DNA of 64,000 nt from Ampelocalamus luodianensis (taxonomy: Eukaryota > Streptophyta > Magnoliopsida > Poales > Poaceae), in contig CM070632.1 in the NCBI GenBank assembly GCA_036346255.1, positions 19,051,408 through 19,115,407 on the forward strand, read 5' to 3'. Shown here one piece after another: positions 20,785 to 32,628 of this stretch; positions within the stretch are counted from its first letter, which is position 1, and the number at the start of each line of letters is the position of its first letter. A program made the position numbers and the translations under genes. A model generated the notes under the pieces. It searched no databases. It saw only the letters and a list, made by a program, of their open reading frames with translations, and was not told the DNA's origin.

Positions 20785-21441
20785 CGCGTTGGCGTCGCGG
20801 CCCAGCGATGGCGGCGGCGGCCCAACAGCGGCGCGGCACAATCCGGAAGCGGCGGCGAGCGCCACTCCACGAGCGAAGCGTCGGCGATCGGGTGATTGCG
20901 ATGGCGGCGGGGGTGGCGGCGCGAGTCGCAGCAGATCGGGCCGGGAGATGACCTGGCGCCGACGAAGAGGCCCGGATCTCACCGGATCAAAAGCAACAGA
21001 GGGCGCGCCGAGATGGTATGCTCGACGGGCGACGACAGGGCCAAGCCGAGGCCGGTGTTGGGCTCGTCGAGCAGAGGCCGGCGTCGGGCGGAGACCGGCG
21101 TCGGGTGCGTCGAGCGGAGGCCGGCGTCGGGCGATGGCTCGGGCGAAGACCGGCGTGGGGCGACGAACCACGGGAGCAACGGGTGTGGGGAAGGGGAAGG
21201 TGAAGCCGGCAGCGGCGGCCAGGGAGGGGAAGCCGACGGCAGCGGCTAGGGCAGAAGAGGACGAGTTGCGTGTCCGGGAGGAGAGGTAAACCTAATGTGC
21301 TCTGATACCATGTTAGGAATAGCAACTTGTATTCTCAGGGGGCCAAATGGGCCAATATATATACACAAAGTACAGGTGATGAATATGCAAATAACCCCTC
21401 ATAACAATGGGGAATAATGCATTATACATATATCTCTAACA
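20785..21441 (-). mobile_element. Truncated LTR retrotransposon (5' LTR plus leader) inside copia-B RT
   Basis: A 131-bp LTR (21311-21441, TGTTAGGAAT to CTCTAACA) has a primer-binding complement (CTCTGATACCA) at 21300-21310 on its left, so it is the 5' LTR of a minus-strand copia-like element. To the left is about 520 bp of GC-rich leader with repeats of a GGCCGGCGTCGGGCG unit (about 21040-21170). No gag, pol or 3' LTR is found. RT text of copia-B continues at both sides (…GSHIT at 20750, DLKQS at 21480), so this is an insertion that later lost its 3' part. The left boundary is approximate. Confidence 0.7.
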
Positions 21442-21960
21442 GTATGATCTCCATTGCACTGAGAATAGCCCATACTACAGACTGCTTTAGATCGTATAAA
21501 GACTTCTTGAGTTTACATATACCTTCATCTCAGTCTGCCTGTTCTCAAAGCCTAGAGGAATCTTTATGTACACCTCCTCTTGTAAATCACCATGTAGAAA
21601 AGCATTTTTCATATCCAACTGATGTAGAGGCCATCTGAAGTTAGTTGCACATGAGATCAACGTTCTTACTGTGCTCATCTTCGCCACTAGTGCAAAGGTC
21701 TCATCATAGTCTATCCTATATGTTTAACTATAACATTTGGCAACCAACCATACCTTGTATCTCTCTATCTTACCTTCAGGAGTTTGCTTAATTATAAACA
21801 CTCATTTGCATCCTACTACTCTTTTTCCTGCTGGAAGTGGAACAAGATCCCATGTCTTGTTCTTCTGAAGTGCACTAAGTTTCTCTTTCATCACATCCTT
21901 TCACTTAGGATCCTGCTTAGCAGCTAGCCAATCCTTTGGAACATGCACTGTCTGAAGAGA
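21442..21960 (-). pseudogene. Copia-B N-terminal reverse transcriptase
   Basis: Minus strand: KDVMKEKLSALQKNKTWDLV (about 21900), GCKWVFIIKQTPEGKIERYK (about 21800), WLVAK and MSTVRTLISCA (about 21685), LDMKNAFLHGDLQEEVYIK (about 21625-21570) and SLYDLKQS (about 21490). The canonical ARLVA is degraded to VWLVA and stops interrupt near 21725. It is separated from the C-terminal RT by the inserted LTR fragment. Confidence 0.8.
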
Positions 21961-22540
21961 TGCAATGAATGCTTTTGTATGCAGGTGAGATATGGAAATA
22001 TGAGATGAAATTTGCAATGTCATGCTCAAAGCTATACCGGACTAGAGGCTTTCCTGTGTTAGCTCTAGTTTCCCTACGTTGTGCAAGTGGTAACTCTAGA
22101 TAGGAGTGATTAGAATGAACATTACCACTCACCCCAAGGGGAAGCAAGGAACTTGATAGAGAGGGCAGGAGGATTTGGGACTGATCAACCGACAAGGTGG
22201 TGCTCGGATGGTCGCTCGTGCCGGGCAATGCCATTGTTCGAAAGCTCAACCGTTGGTGGCTCAGGTGCTGACTGCTTGTCTCTCTGCTTCTCTCCCTGTT
22301 TTCCAAAGCGTCTTCGCTGATAAAACTTCAATTATTTTTCTTTTGGGGCTATCACGTCTCTCGCATATTCTGTTAGGCTTGGGCACGGAATTATCCCCAC
22401 AATGACTTCTTCTCATTGACTCTCCTTATTCTCCCCCTCTCGACTGTCACCCTCAGTGATAGGAGAGAACTCCAAAAACTGATCAAGAGTATCCCCACTC
22501 GTGTAGTAAGGCTCAAACTCCCGGAATGTCCCATCCATAC
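21961..22540 (-). other. Copia-B linker between integrase and reverse transcriptase
   Basis: Low-complexity, frame-shifted coding remnant. Minus-strand text such as PLGVSGNVHSNHS and LELPLAQRRETRANTGKPLV (about 22130-22040) fits the variable region that joins integrase to RT in copia polyproteins. Confidence 0.55.
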
Positions 22541-23580
22541 TCACGAAAAACTTCTGTTCAACTGGGTCCAGCATCTATAACCCTTCTGACTTGATGAATA
22601 GCCTATAAAGATACATTTCACTGCCTGTGGATCCATCTTGCCAACCGCTGGTCGGTGATCTCGTACAAAACACACACAACCAAACACCTTGGGAGGCACC
22701 TTGAACTCCCGCTGACCCAAAAGAAGTTCAGCTGGAGACCTCATCCCAAGTATTCGAGACAGCATACGATTGATGAGATACACTGCCGTCATTACTGCCT
22801 CGCTCCACAATCCCTTTGGCACATTCATCTGAAACATGAGTAAACGTGCTACCTCCAACAAATGTCGATTCTTCCTTTCAGCCACTCCATTCTGAGGTGG
22901 AGTTCCTAGATAAGTAGTCTGATGAAGTAGCCCCTCTTCTGAGACATATGCTGCAAACTCCTTGTACAATATACTCAGTTCTATTATCTGATTGAAGAAT
23001 TCGAACCTTTGTGTCAAACTGAGTAGCAACCATCCTGTGGAAGTCCTGAAAACACCGAAAGACCTTGTTCTTGTGCTTCATCATATAAATCCAAGTCATG
23101 CGAGTATAACAATCAATAAATGTGACAAACCACTTAAAACCACTCACAGAAGTAACTGAGCACGGACCCTAAACATCCGAATGTATTAATATAAAAGGTT
23201 CATAACTCCGAAGACCAATGCTACTATATGTAGACCGTGTATGCTTCCCAAACTCACAAGCATCACACACAAGTTTACTCTTGTTTACCCTTTTGAACAA
23301 ATCAGGGTATAACTGACTTAAACTCTCAAATGATATATATCCTAAGCAACGATGATGTAACAAAACTTCTCTCTCGATTCCTCCTACAGCCACAGCCAAT
23401 GCCGCATCAATCTGATCAATGTACCATAGCCCATTACACCTTATTCTAGTCCCAATCCTCTTCCCAGTTCTCTTCTCCTGGAAGACACACGAATCCTCAT
23501 TAAATGTGACAGTGCATTTGAATTGGTCAATGACAGAACTGACTGAAAGAAGATTGACTGAAAAGGACGGAACATGCAAA
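22541..23580 (-). pseudogene. Copia-B GAG-pre-integrase and integrase
   Basis: Minus strand from 23580: NLLSVSSVIDQFKCTVTFNE, then HRCLGYISFESLSQLYPDL and CDACEFGKHTRS (zinc-binding HHCC, about 23330-23230). A stop lies near 23170. The integrase core follows: TFIDCYTRMTWIYMM (first Asp), QSDNRTEY (second Asp, Asn where Gly is usual) and PPQNGVAERKNRHLLE (catalytic Glu, about 22880). It ends with KCIFIGYSSSQKGYRC. The three catalytic acids are visible but fall in different frames. Role: zinc-dependent strand transfer of element DNA into the host genome. Confidence 0.85.
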
Positions 23581-23887
23581 ATGGAAGATAGGGCAATGGA
23601 TGGTGTGCACTCTACAGATCCTATACCCTGGATAAGCTGGGAGGTTCCATCAGCTGTTTGGACAGTTTCAGAATGAGTATATGGGGTGTAAGATGAGAAA
23701 GCACTAAGTGAACCCGTGACATGCTTGGATGCCCCTGAATCTAAGATCCAATCAATATGAGAGTGCTTATATGTGGATGCAAGTGTATGTTCCTGAGTAC
23801 CTTCGCCACGTGGGCGTAGTTTGCAAAGTTACCAAAGAAGGTGGAATCATGAGCAGTCTCTAATGCTTTTCCCTGCTGCCACTCCCA

Positions 23888-24858
23888 CTACATAGCTTGC
23901 TCGCCTGTCAGAGTAACAGACATGTTTTCCTCTGTCAGCGCCACATTAACCCTGGGGCCAACTGCCCTTCCTCGACCTCGGCCTCCACGACCACCACGAT
24001 CTCCACCTCGGCCTCCACGACCATCACGACCTGCACCTCGACCTCCATACTGTGGAGAAGGACAAGTACGGATCAGATGTCCTCTCATTCCACAGTTGTA
24101 GCACTCCCTATCATCAGGTATGGCGTATGCGGATCTGACCTGGTTGTTGTCCCCCATTACTCGTAGTCGAACCTCCTTCTGCACCATAGTCGAAATAGCC
24201 TCCTCCATGGTAGGCAAGTTTGCCAAGTGAAACATGGCAGCCCTTCTACTCTCAAACTTTTGGTGCAGTCCCTTTAGAAAGTGCGTAACCTGTCTGCGTT
24301 GCAGCCACACCCTGCCAGCCTCAATATCACGAGCACATGTTAACTGCAGTGGATCATAGTGATCTAAATCTGCCCACAGTTGCTGTAGTTCACTAGCATA
24401 CTCTTGGATGGTCTTCTCCTCCTGTTTCAGGGCCTCCACCTTGCCCTGGGCCTCCTCCACCATCATCATCACATTTCCTGCCCCGGAGTACATGTTGCTT
24501 AGCATCTTCCACATTGCCGATGCATTCTGCATCATCTCCACCATCCGAGCAATGGATGGAGACATCGAAGTTTGCAACTAAGCTACCACAACAGAATTGG
24601 TGGTGTTCCACATCTTCCAATCCATGCTCGCCTTGTCTGCAGGCTCAACACAAGTCTCCCGCAGGTAGTGCTCCATCCCCTTTTTCCTCAGAATTAATTG
24701 AGCTCTTCTAGACCAACTAAGGTAATTCTTACTTCCGTCCAACTTTACATCATTCGGCATCAGCTCCAGCTTTAAGTCAGATGACCCTATACCAGCCCTT
24801 TGGACCTATCATACCTGCCGCGAAGAGGTCCTGTAACATGCTTCTCATGTCACCTTGA
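23888..24858 (-). pseudogene. Copia-B gag, main part
   Basis: Minus strand: MPNDVKLDGSKNYLSWSRRA (about 24760), LRKKGMEHYLRETC, then after a one-base shift NTTNSVVVA to AWLQTSMSPSIARMVEM, ASAMWKMLSNMYSGAGNVMM, QLWADLDHY (about 24370) and HFLKGLHQKFESRRA (about 24270). A CCHC knuckle CYNCGMRGHLIRTC (24062-24103) and an RGG-rich tail (GGRGGDRGGRGGRGRG) follow, ending near 23888. The LINE split the N-terminus, and the remaining N-terminal piece is at 31904-32100. Confidence 0.85.
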
Positions 24859-25119
24859 GTTACTAGCAGAGAAATGATAATTGCTTGCATGCATGAGCTT
24901 ACCTGTAAACTGCTCCGTTTTGAATTTGAGCGCTCTGGCGACTTTCCTAGCGTCCAGCGCCCCTCCTTCGATCTCCTCGCCGGTGCCATCCGGGCACCGG
25001 CGGCCAACGCCCAAGGTGTCTCCTCTCTCACTAGATGGCTTTGTTACTTGACAACAACCCGGGGCTAGATCTCCAACAACAGATCTGGAAACGTTTTGGC
25101 TCGCCGGTGGTTTTCTGGC

Positions 25120-27993
25120 CAGGTTGTGGACTCCATGAGTTCTTCCTCGTGGCGTCCTTTGGTCGATCTTGTTTTTGATTGGTTGAGGAGAAGGTTTCTG
25201 CTGCACTTCAAGCTTGCCTGGGTGGAAATGCTAGGGACTTCAAGGTTACCAAGCTTTATACATCGGGTTTTAAGTTCTCTGTTGCCTCCAAGGATGTTGG
25301 CTTGTTTATTTACAATCTTAGAAGCTATTCGTGCAAAGAATTTGCAATTTCTTCAGCCTTTGGGGTAATGGAGGGGCTAATTGGCAGAGAGAACATCGTC
25401 TGTGGTTGGAGGAACAAAAGAACGAATGGACAAGGTTCAATGAAAGAAGAGAACTTTTGCGATTGTATGCGTTCGGGCCATAGGAAAGAGTTCTCTCCCC
25501 GCTCGGGTTTCATAACCTTGGTCCGATTCTTGGAACGCCAAGCAGACTACATGCTCTTCTGATCGTTCATCCAAGACTTTTATTCCGATTTCTCAGGTCT
25601 TCAATCATCTTAGAGCGCCATTTCAGAATTCCCTACCTCGACAAGCTGCCCGGAAGAAGACTAGTGGCCTTGCGTCCAGCTCTGGGGTTAGATGGAGGTT
25701 TGGTGTGTCCAATTCACCAGTCCCAGCTAGCCCTCCTGTTGCTAAACCTGAACTTCCTCAATCAGGCCCCTGCTCGCCGACCTGTTGTTCCAGGTGTCTC
25801 CTACCGGGGCATGCCAGACGTAATTGTCGTAATGCCATTCGTTGTTACAATTGCAAAGCCCCAGGTCATGTGGCGAATTCTTGTTCAAAGAGTTCATTTA
25901 GCTCTGGTTTTGTCCCTAAGCCTTTCTTTTCCTCCTCTGTTAAAGATTGGGACTGGTCAGGTCTAAATTGCAATGCTTGGTTCAAAGGTACGGGTCAGAC
26001 CACCCAGGCTCGCTTCTTGGAGCCATTATTGTTTCAATCCTTTCGAGGCCTTGGGGTGCATTTCTTTGGGCTTCCGCGAGACGCTTCGTCTCCCCCGAGG
26101 TGCAACTGTTCGGCGGTTCCGCCCCTACCATCTCCAACGCGATCCACTCGAGCGCCTTCTCCACCTCCCCCTGACTGGGCGATCGTCCCCTTCGACGCCA
26201 TGGCTAACTTCGAAGGTGATTACCGGCCCTTGCTGCCTCGCGGTTATGAACTCCAGCAAGTGGAGGGTAGACCCGGTCGTGCTCGGGTGATCTGTGGACG
26301 CGCTCCGTCCAATAATGAAGACTGGGCCATTGCAAGAATTGATCCCATGCCGCCAGGTCAGGTCCCCTTTGCCAATGTGGAAGAAATCCTCTCTGAGTTT
26401 CTTGTAGATATTCGGAGACTTCGCATTCGCAGCATCCAACCTTGCCCCGAAGGGGCAGCATATGTGAGATTCAATAGCGTTCATTCAAGTCCTCATCAGT
26501 TTCAAGATGTCCAAGTCTCTTTTTTAAAACATAATGAGGGTTTAAATTGGAAAGGTGTTAACTTCAACAGAGAATGCTGGCTCATGCTTGTGGGTTTCCC
26601 TTTGGACTACTGGAGCCTGTCATATATCCAAGACGCCATCAAAAGTTTTGGCAGACTACTTGTTTGGGAGAAAGACCTGACCAACCTTTCTCGGATTATC
26701 ATCAAGGCTAGAGTCATTGATTTAGAATTGGTACCAAGAAGCCTTCAGATTACAGATGGCGAGGATTTCTTGAGTGAAGTCCTGGACGGTTCCATGTCAG
26801 ATCATTGCCCAGAAGTTGCTGGGTGTTGGACCGCCAGATGAGGATGATCCACCTGATGAGGGTGGGAACCCTCATCCTCTCCCTATCCAACTCTAGGATA
26901 AACCACCGCATGAACCTGCACATTTATTTCCCAACAATGGTGATGCAGGGCAGCAGGATGCCATGGGAGGAGCACCCAATGAATTGGAGCCTCACCCTGT
27001 ACACCAGATGCTCAATGTTGTTAATGTCGACAATTGGCTGCCTTGGCCTCAACCTGTGCCACAACTACCTCTTCAGGAGGACCCGATGGAGATAGGAGGC
27101 CACAATCCCCTGGGTTTATTACCTCCAATTGCTGATCTGCCCGCTATTGTTCACATGAGCATGGAGTTCTCTGACCAAGCCCCTTCATCCACAGCTTGCT
27201 TTGATTCCGGATCTTAACCTACCGGTTAACCAAGTGGATGGGGGCCTGTTTATTCAACCTTCTATTGTCAACCAACAATTGGCGAACCCGGGTCAAATGG
27301 ACTTAAACTTGCAGCTGGGAATGGTCCTACTACCAGATTTAGAGAACCAACCATGTGATGTTGTTGCTCCTGCATTTGAACCCTTGTCTTGGCCCAATGA
27401 GCAACCAAACCTATGCCCATTGGGCTCGCTTTGCTCACATTCACTAAATCCACTAAATCGCAACAGCGGATAGAAACAAACCTTTTGTGATTCCTGCAAG
27501 TTGTTCTGGGCCTTCGGTAGTAGTAAAAGATCAATCAGCTGAATCGGAGTTCCCGCTCCCTACCTATTTAGGCTTAGGAAAACCCTCAACAGAAGATGTG
27601 GAAGTGCCAGAGAATGCATTGAATTTTCACGTGCCCGTCACTCCGATTGCGCCACAGATAGTGGGCTCCTCAATTGGATCCACCTCAGACATTCATCTCA
27701 AAAAGAAGATCGCCAAGAGGTCCACCCCTTTGGTGGAAACTGAGGTCCGAAGAAGTATTAGACTGAAAGCACTTAAAGGAGGTTTGATGCGTAAGGCCAG
27801 TACGGACAAACATCCCACGCCTGAGGGAGCAACCCCACCTTACCTCTCGACCAGAATCATTAAAAACCTTTGTTTAAACTACTGCCAAGTGCCTTCAGAA
27901 CAAGTCTCGGATGACAGACTGCGAAAGGCAGCGCCTAAGGCCAAGAAGAATGAAGAGAAGGCACCGGATGTTGAAGATGACGCAAAGAACTAA
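25120..27993 (+). pseudogene. LINE ORF1, nucleic-acid-binding protein, frameshifted
   Basis: The N-terminal text (SSSWRPLVDLVFDWL, VSAALQACLGGNARDFKV, SVASKDVGLFIYNLRS) lies at 25135-25330. After further frame changes a long frame (25705-26841) has two tandem CCHC knuckles, CSRCLLPGHARRNC and CYNCKAPGHVANSC (about 25785-25890), followed by a domain with VRFNSVHSSPHQF and ECWLMLVGFPLDYWSL, typical of plant LINE ORF1 (DUF4283-like). The C-terminal frame (27487-27993) is basic, with KKKIAKRSTPLVETEVRRS, and ends in TAA. At least three frameshifts. In plant LINEs ORF1 coats the RNA and assists priming. Confidence 0.85.
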
Positions 27994-28044
27994 TGTTTGG
28001 AGGACCGGATGTTGAAGATGACGCAAAGAACTAATGTTTGGAGG
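27963..28044 (+). repeat. 41-bp tandem duplication at the ORF1 stop
   Basis: ACCGGATGTTGAAGATGACG and the following bases through TTTGGAGG are repeated exactly (27963-28003 and 28004-28044). The first copy holds the ORF1 stop and the second is in the inter-ORF space. Confidence 0.9.
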
Positions 28045-28248
28045 AAATCGGAATGCAGAAGCTTTTGGACTGGTGCTGTCTTCTGTTGTAGTACTCTTTC
28101 CTATAGGTCCCCTTTTGTTCGTGCTGCCTGTGTTCCATCTAGCTGCTCCTTCTTTTGTGTGTCTTCTTACCTTTTTGGCTCGGCGCCACAATGCTTCACT
28201 CCAGTGTATCTGGTATAGGCTGGATCAAACTGCTTTTCACTTCTGATT

Positions 28249-31200
28249 ATGAATAGACAATGGAAAATCTTGTCATGGAATGTTAGAGGACTGAACTCTA
28301 ACAAAAAAATGGAGGGCCATTCGTAACAAAATTGAAGAAAGCAATTGCAGTATTTTTTGTTGTCAGGAAACTAAGATTCAAAACCTTGAGGTGAATTTTT
28401 TTGGCTAACTTCTGCCCCAGATGCTTCAACTGCTTTGCCTACCTCCCTTCGATAGGAGCCTCGGGAGGAATTGGCTGGCAAAGCTCCTGGTTCTCCGGCC
28501 ATACCACTTTCGTTAATGAATTCTCTATCACGGCCGAACTAACTTCAGTGCACTCGGGCCATACTTGGTCTCTTACCAATCTCTATGTCCCTCCTAGGCC
28601 TGAGACTAAAGGAAGATTTCTCGAATGGTTTGCAAATATTGCCATCCAGCCTTTTGAAGACTGGCTCTTTGTAGGAGATTTCAACTTCATCAGAGCCCCC
28701 TCTGACAGGAATAAGCCGGGAGGAAGTATTAATGACATGCTCCTTTTTAATGCGGCCATTAGATCCTTTACTTGGAGCAACATGCAAGGTGATCCTTTAC
28801 TGGAAAAGCTGGACTGGATTTTACCATTTCTACCGTGGATGGAGCACACGGATTTTGAGAACACGTTGTCAGTGCGCAAGCTCTGCCTTTCCTAATGACC
28901 CGGCGAGCAGGATGTCGTAAATTCAAGGCTCTCCGACGAACCCTCAAAATTTGGTCTCAACACCTTTCTAACCTCCGGATTGTCATCTCCAATTCGAATG
29001 AAGTGATCCTTTTCTTGGATACGTTAGAAGAGCACAGATTGTTGTCCACAGAAGAATGGAATGCAAGGGATATAATAAAGGAGCACCTCAACATATTTAC
29101 TGGAAACAACGTGGTGCCATCAAATGGGCTAAGCTGGGAGATGAAAACACCAAGTTTTTTCATGCCAGAGCTACCATCCGATATAGATCCAACTTCATCA
29201 CTAGTTTACAGGATTCCCTTGGGAACGAAATCAAGGACCATCACGGCAAAGCATCTCTTATTTGGGAGGTCTACAAAGAAAGATTAGGCTTCTCCTTGAA
29301 CCTACCATGCACTTCAACCTTGCTGACCTTATCCACCTTCACCCCAACTTAGATTGGTTAGAAGGATCTTTTGATCACCACGAGATCGATGAAATTGTTA
29401 AACTCCTCCCTCCTGACAAATCTCCGGGTCCAGATGGTTTTAATGGACATTTTGTCAAGAACTGTTGGCCCATCATCAAACAAGACTTCTATGACCTGTA
29501 TGAGGCCTTCTTTAGGAATGAGCTCAACCTTCAATCCATCAACTCTGCTCTCATAGCACTGATTCCCAAAAAGGACAATCCGGTGGGAGTTAATGACTAC
29601 AGACCGATCTCCTTGCTGAACACGTCCTTCAAAATTCTTACTAAGCTCCTTGCCAACAGACTGCAGATGGTTATCTTAGACCTTGTTCATGCTAATCAAT
29701 ATGGGTTCTTGAAATCATGAGACTATTCGGGACCGCGGCACAGGCTTTTGAGTATCTCCACATTTGTCACTCCTCGAAGAAGGAGATTATAGTACTCAAA
29801 TTGGACTTTGAGAAGGCATTTGACAAGGTTGAGCACAACACCATCCTAGCTATCATGGAGCATAAGGGCTTTGGGCCCAAATGGATGTCTTGGATTGCAG
29901 ATATTCTTAGCACTGGAACTTCTTCCGTTCTTCTCAACGGGGTACCTGGCAAAATGATCCATTGCAAAAAGGGTGTTAGGCAAGGAGATCCTCTCTCCCC
30001 ATTACTATTTGTCTTGGTGACTTTCTACAGTCGTTACTCAACAGGGCGAGGGCTCTAGGGCTACTGAATTCGCCGGTGCATTTTCAGGCTTGCCCGGATT
30101 TCCCAGTGATACAATTCGCGGACGACACTCTCATCATCATGGAGGCCTGTTCGAATCAATTGTTCTTTCTTAAGGGGATCCTTAACTCTTTTTCAGAATC
30201 AACTGGTCTTAAGGTGAACATGGATAAATCCTTTATGATCCCTATCAATGTTGATCCAGCTAAGATGGATATCCTCTCTCGCACACTTGGCTGTCAACTG
30301 GGCACCTTGCCGTTCACCTACATGGGACTTCCCCTGGGAACAACCAAACCCAAAATCAGAGACTTTCTCCCGCTCATTCGGCGTGTGGACAGAAGACTAG
30401 CCAGCTGCTCGGCTTTCCTCTCCATTGGAGGTAGACTAACTTTGGTGAACTCGGTTTCTCGTAGCTGCCTACTTTCTTCATGTGCTCCCTCAAACTCCCA
30501 AAGGGAGTCATCAGACAAATTGATAGATACAGAAGGAGCTGTCTTTGGAGAAACACTTCACTGGATGCTCGTGGAAAATCTTTGATCTCTTGGAAAGAAG
30601 TCTGCAAGCCAAAACTTCTGGGAGGTTTAGGAGTCCTAAACTTAGGCATTCAAAATCAGGCCCTTTTGCTCAAGAATCTCCACAAATTCTTTAACCATGT
30701 CAGTCTTCCTTGGGTTAACCTGATTTGGGAAGCTTACTACCCTATTTCTTTGCCCTCGGCTCATGCGAGAATAGGCTCCTTCTGGTGGAGGGATGTCCTC
30801 AAGTTGCTACCACATTATAAGGGCCTAGCATCTTGCACGGTAGGCAATGGGCGTTCAACGCGCTTCTAGAAGGACCTTTGGAATGGGAATTGATTTGTCT
30901 TCAGCAACCTGAACTCTATTCCTTTGCCAAGTCAGACCTCTGCTCGATGGCAGATATCAAACAAGCGATGGATTTCCAGTCTCTTTTCCACCTTCCGTTG
31001 TCGACTCAAGCCCACCAACAATATCAGCAGGTGTTACTTCTCATTCAAGAACTGGTCCTCACAGCTCAAGAGGATTCATGGCATTACATCTGGAATTCTC
31101 CGCGGTACTCTTCAGTCAAAACCTATCATTTGCTCATGGGTCAACAACCAGTACCAACTTATTACAAGTGGTTATGGTCTTGCACTTGTCAAAGACGTCA

Positions 31201-31637
31201 TAAAATCTTCTTCTGGCTCTTGCTAAAAAGATAGGCTCAACACCAGGAACCTCCTGCGACGAAAGAACTGCCCACTGGATGACTCCTACACCTTGTGCGA
31301 TCTTGGAACTGAAGAGTCAACTCAGCATCTATTCTGGAATTGCCCATTTGCGCAACAATGTTGGGACCTAGTCTGTCCACAAAGGTCTTCACTCACCACG
31401 GCTCATCAAGCGTTATTTCATCTCAAAGGCAAATTCAACAATAGTTTTTTCATGGAAATTATTGTCCTTGCTGCCTAGGCCATATGGATCACAAGAAATA
31501 ACTGGATCTTCAACAACAAACTCCCAAGCATCTCGACTTGGCGTGCTACATTTACCTGAGAACTAGCTCTGCTGATTCACCGTGCCAAACCGTCCACTAA
31601 GCTCTTGCTCTCTGCATGGCTATCCAACTTGTTGTAA
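28249..31637 (+). pseudogene. LINE ORF2, endonuclease and reverse transcriptase, frameshifted
   Basis: Starts MNRQWKILSWNVRGLNSN (28249), the apurinic-type endonuclease N-terminus. An extra A in the run at about 28300 breaks the frame. Endonuclease motifs NLYVPPRPETKGRFLEWF and FVGDFNFIRAPSDRNKPGG (about 28670-28720) follow. The RT has DKSPGPDGFNGHFVK (about 29418), LIPKKDNPVGVNDYRPISLL (about 29562), LDFEKAFDKVEH (about 29800), GVRQGDPLSPLLF (about 29970) and the catalytic FADDTLIIME (about 30115). The C-terminal zf-RVT zinc-binding motif CDLGTEESTQHLFWNC is near 31296. In-frame stops occur near 29718, 30056, 30583 and 31232. Function in an intact copy: nick the target and reverse-transcribe from the nick. 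Confidence 0.9.
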
Positions 31638-31840
31638 TTTGTATTTCAGGCAACCGCAGGTTTGGAAGGGTCAACAAGTTTATGTCCTTTAGTCCGGTGC
31701 AGATTGTCCGTTCCTGCTACCTAGGTCGGCCCTATTTGTGAGGGCTAGCTTTTCTATCTTTTTTTTTTCCCTTTTTTCCCCTTTTCTTCTAACTCTTCTA
31801 TTTGTTCCTTCTCGGTTTACTGTATTTTCTTTCTCCTTTT

Positions 31841-31888
31841 AATAAAATGCGCAGTAGAGCTCTCTCTACTGTTTTCGGTCAAAAAAAA
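31841..31888 (+). terminator. LINE 3' end: polyadenylation signal, stem-loop and A tail
   Basis: AATAAA (31841-31846), then CAGTAGAG-CTCT-CTCTACTG (31852-31871, a perfect 8-bp stem with a 4-base loop), GTTTTCGGTC and A8. Such 3' stem-loops are known as reverse-transcriptase recognition signals in some LINEs. The role here is inferred. Confidence 0.75.
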
Positions 31889-31903
31889 GTTACTAGCAGA
31901 GAA

Positions 31904-32100
31904 GTAGTCTCAACAACTGTCTTCCTGTTCTCCTCTACCGCTTTCATTACGACTTCTTCCTCCTTCCTCGTAACCTCAATTTCCTCAGGGGTCATCTTCT
32001 CAAACAACCAGAGCAAGATATGCCGCGCGTATCTCCCACGATCACAACAATTCTTCATGCATCAACGTTCTGCCGGACCTCGATGACTACCTTCACGGTT
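31904..32100 (-). pseudogene. Copia-B gag, N-terminal piece beyond the LINE
   Basis: Minus strand: MTPEEIEVTRKEEEVV-MKAVEENRKTVVETTS-LLVTQG. The frame runs across the LINE target duplication into QGDMRSMLQDLFAAGM at 24858-24800. The segment is charged and probably helical. 32101-32628 is the untranslated leader with GC-rich, MATMGSDGTSG-like spurious frames. Confidence 0.6.
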
Positions 32101-32628
32101 ATCCAAAGCATGCAGATCTGTAACATAATAATTTGCTTTTTTTCAAACCGAACTGACCTATTCTTTTTTTTTCTTTCTCCCCACCGACACGGCTCCCGAT
32201 TGGCCCGATCAGTTCTCCTTTTTTTCCTTTCTCTCTTCCCACCACCGACACTGCTTTTCTTCCTCGGTTCCTTTCCTCCACCGAACCTCGGTCCCTTTCT
32301 TCCTCCACCGAAAGAGGCCAGGCAGCAACCAGACGACGACTAGAGACAACGACTAGAGGCGATGGCGAGTAATGGCGGCGACTAGAGATGGCGACGATGG
32401 GCAGCGATGGCACATCGGGCACGATGGCGGCGACCAGAGGCGGCAATGCCGGTGTTGCTTCGTCGGCCCACCCTAGCCGCAGCCTGTGCTCACGCACGAG
32501 ACGAGCGAGTTCGCCCGCATGGGGACACGGCGGCGGCTCGCAGGAGGCAGAGATGACGAGGACGACCACGAACGGCGACGGCGGATTGGATTTGAGGTGA
32601 GTACGGTTAGGGTTGGGTGGTGGGGAAC

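Larger units (their letters stand above)
24874..31888 (+). mobile_element. Full-length L1-type LINE inserted in copia-B gag
   Basis: A 15-bp perfect target duplication GTTACTAGCAGAGAA (24859-24873 and 31889-31903), a poly-A tail of 8 A and two ORFs (ORF1 zinc-knuckle protein, ORF2 endonuclease-RT) identify a plant L1-clade LINE of 7.0 kb. The 3' end has AATAAA at 31841 and a perfect 8-bp stem-loop (31852-31871) 10 bases before the A tail. The element is in plus orientation, opposite to its host copia. Both ORFs carry frameshifts, so the copy is inactive, but it is structurally complete. Confidence 0.93.
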
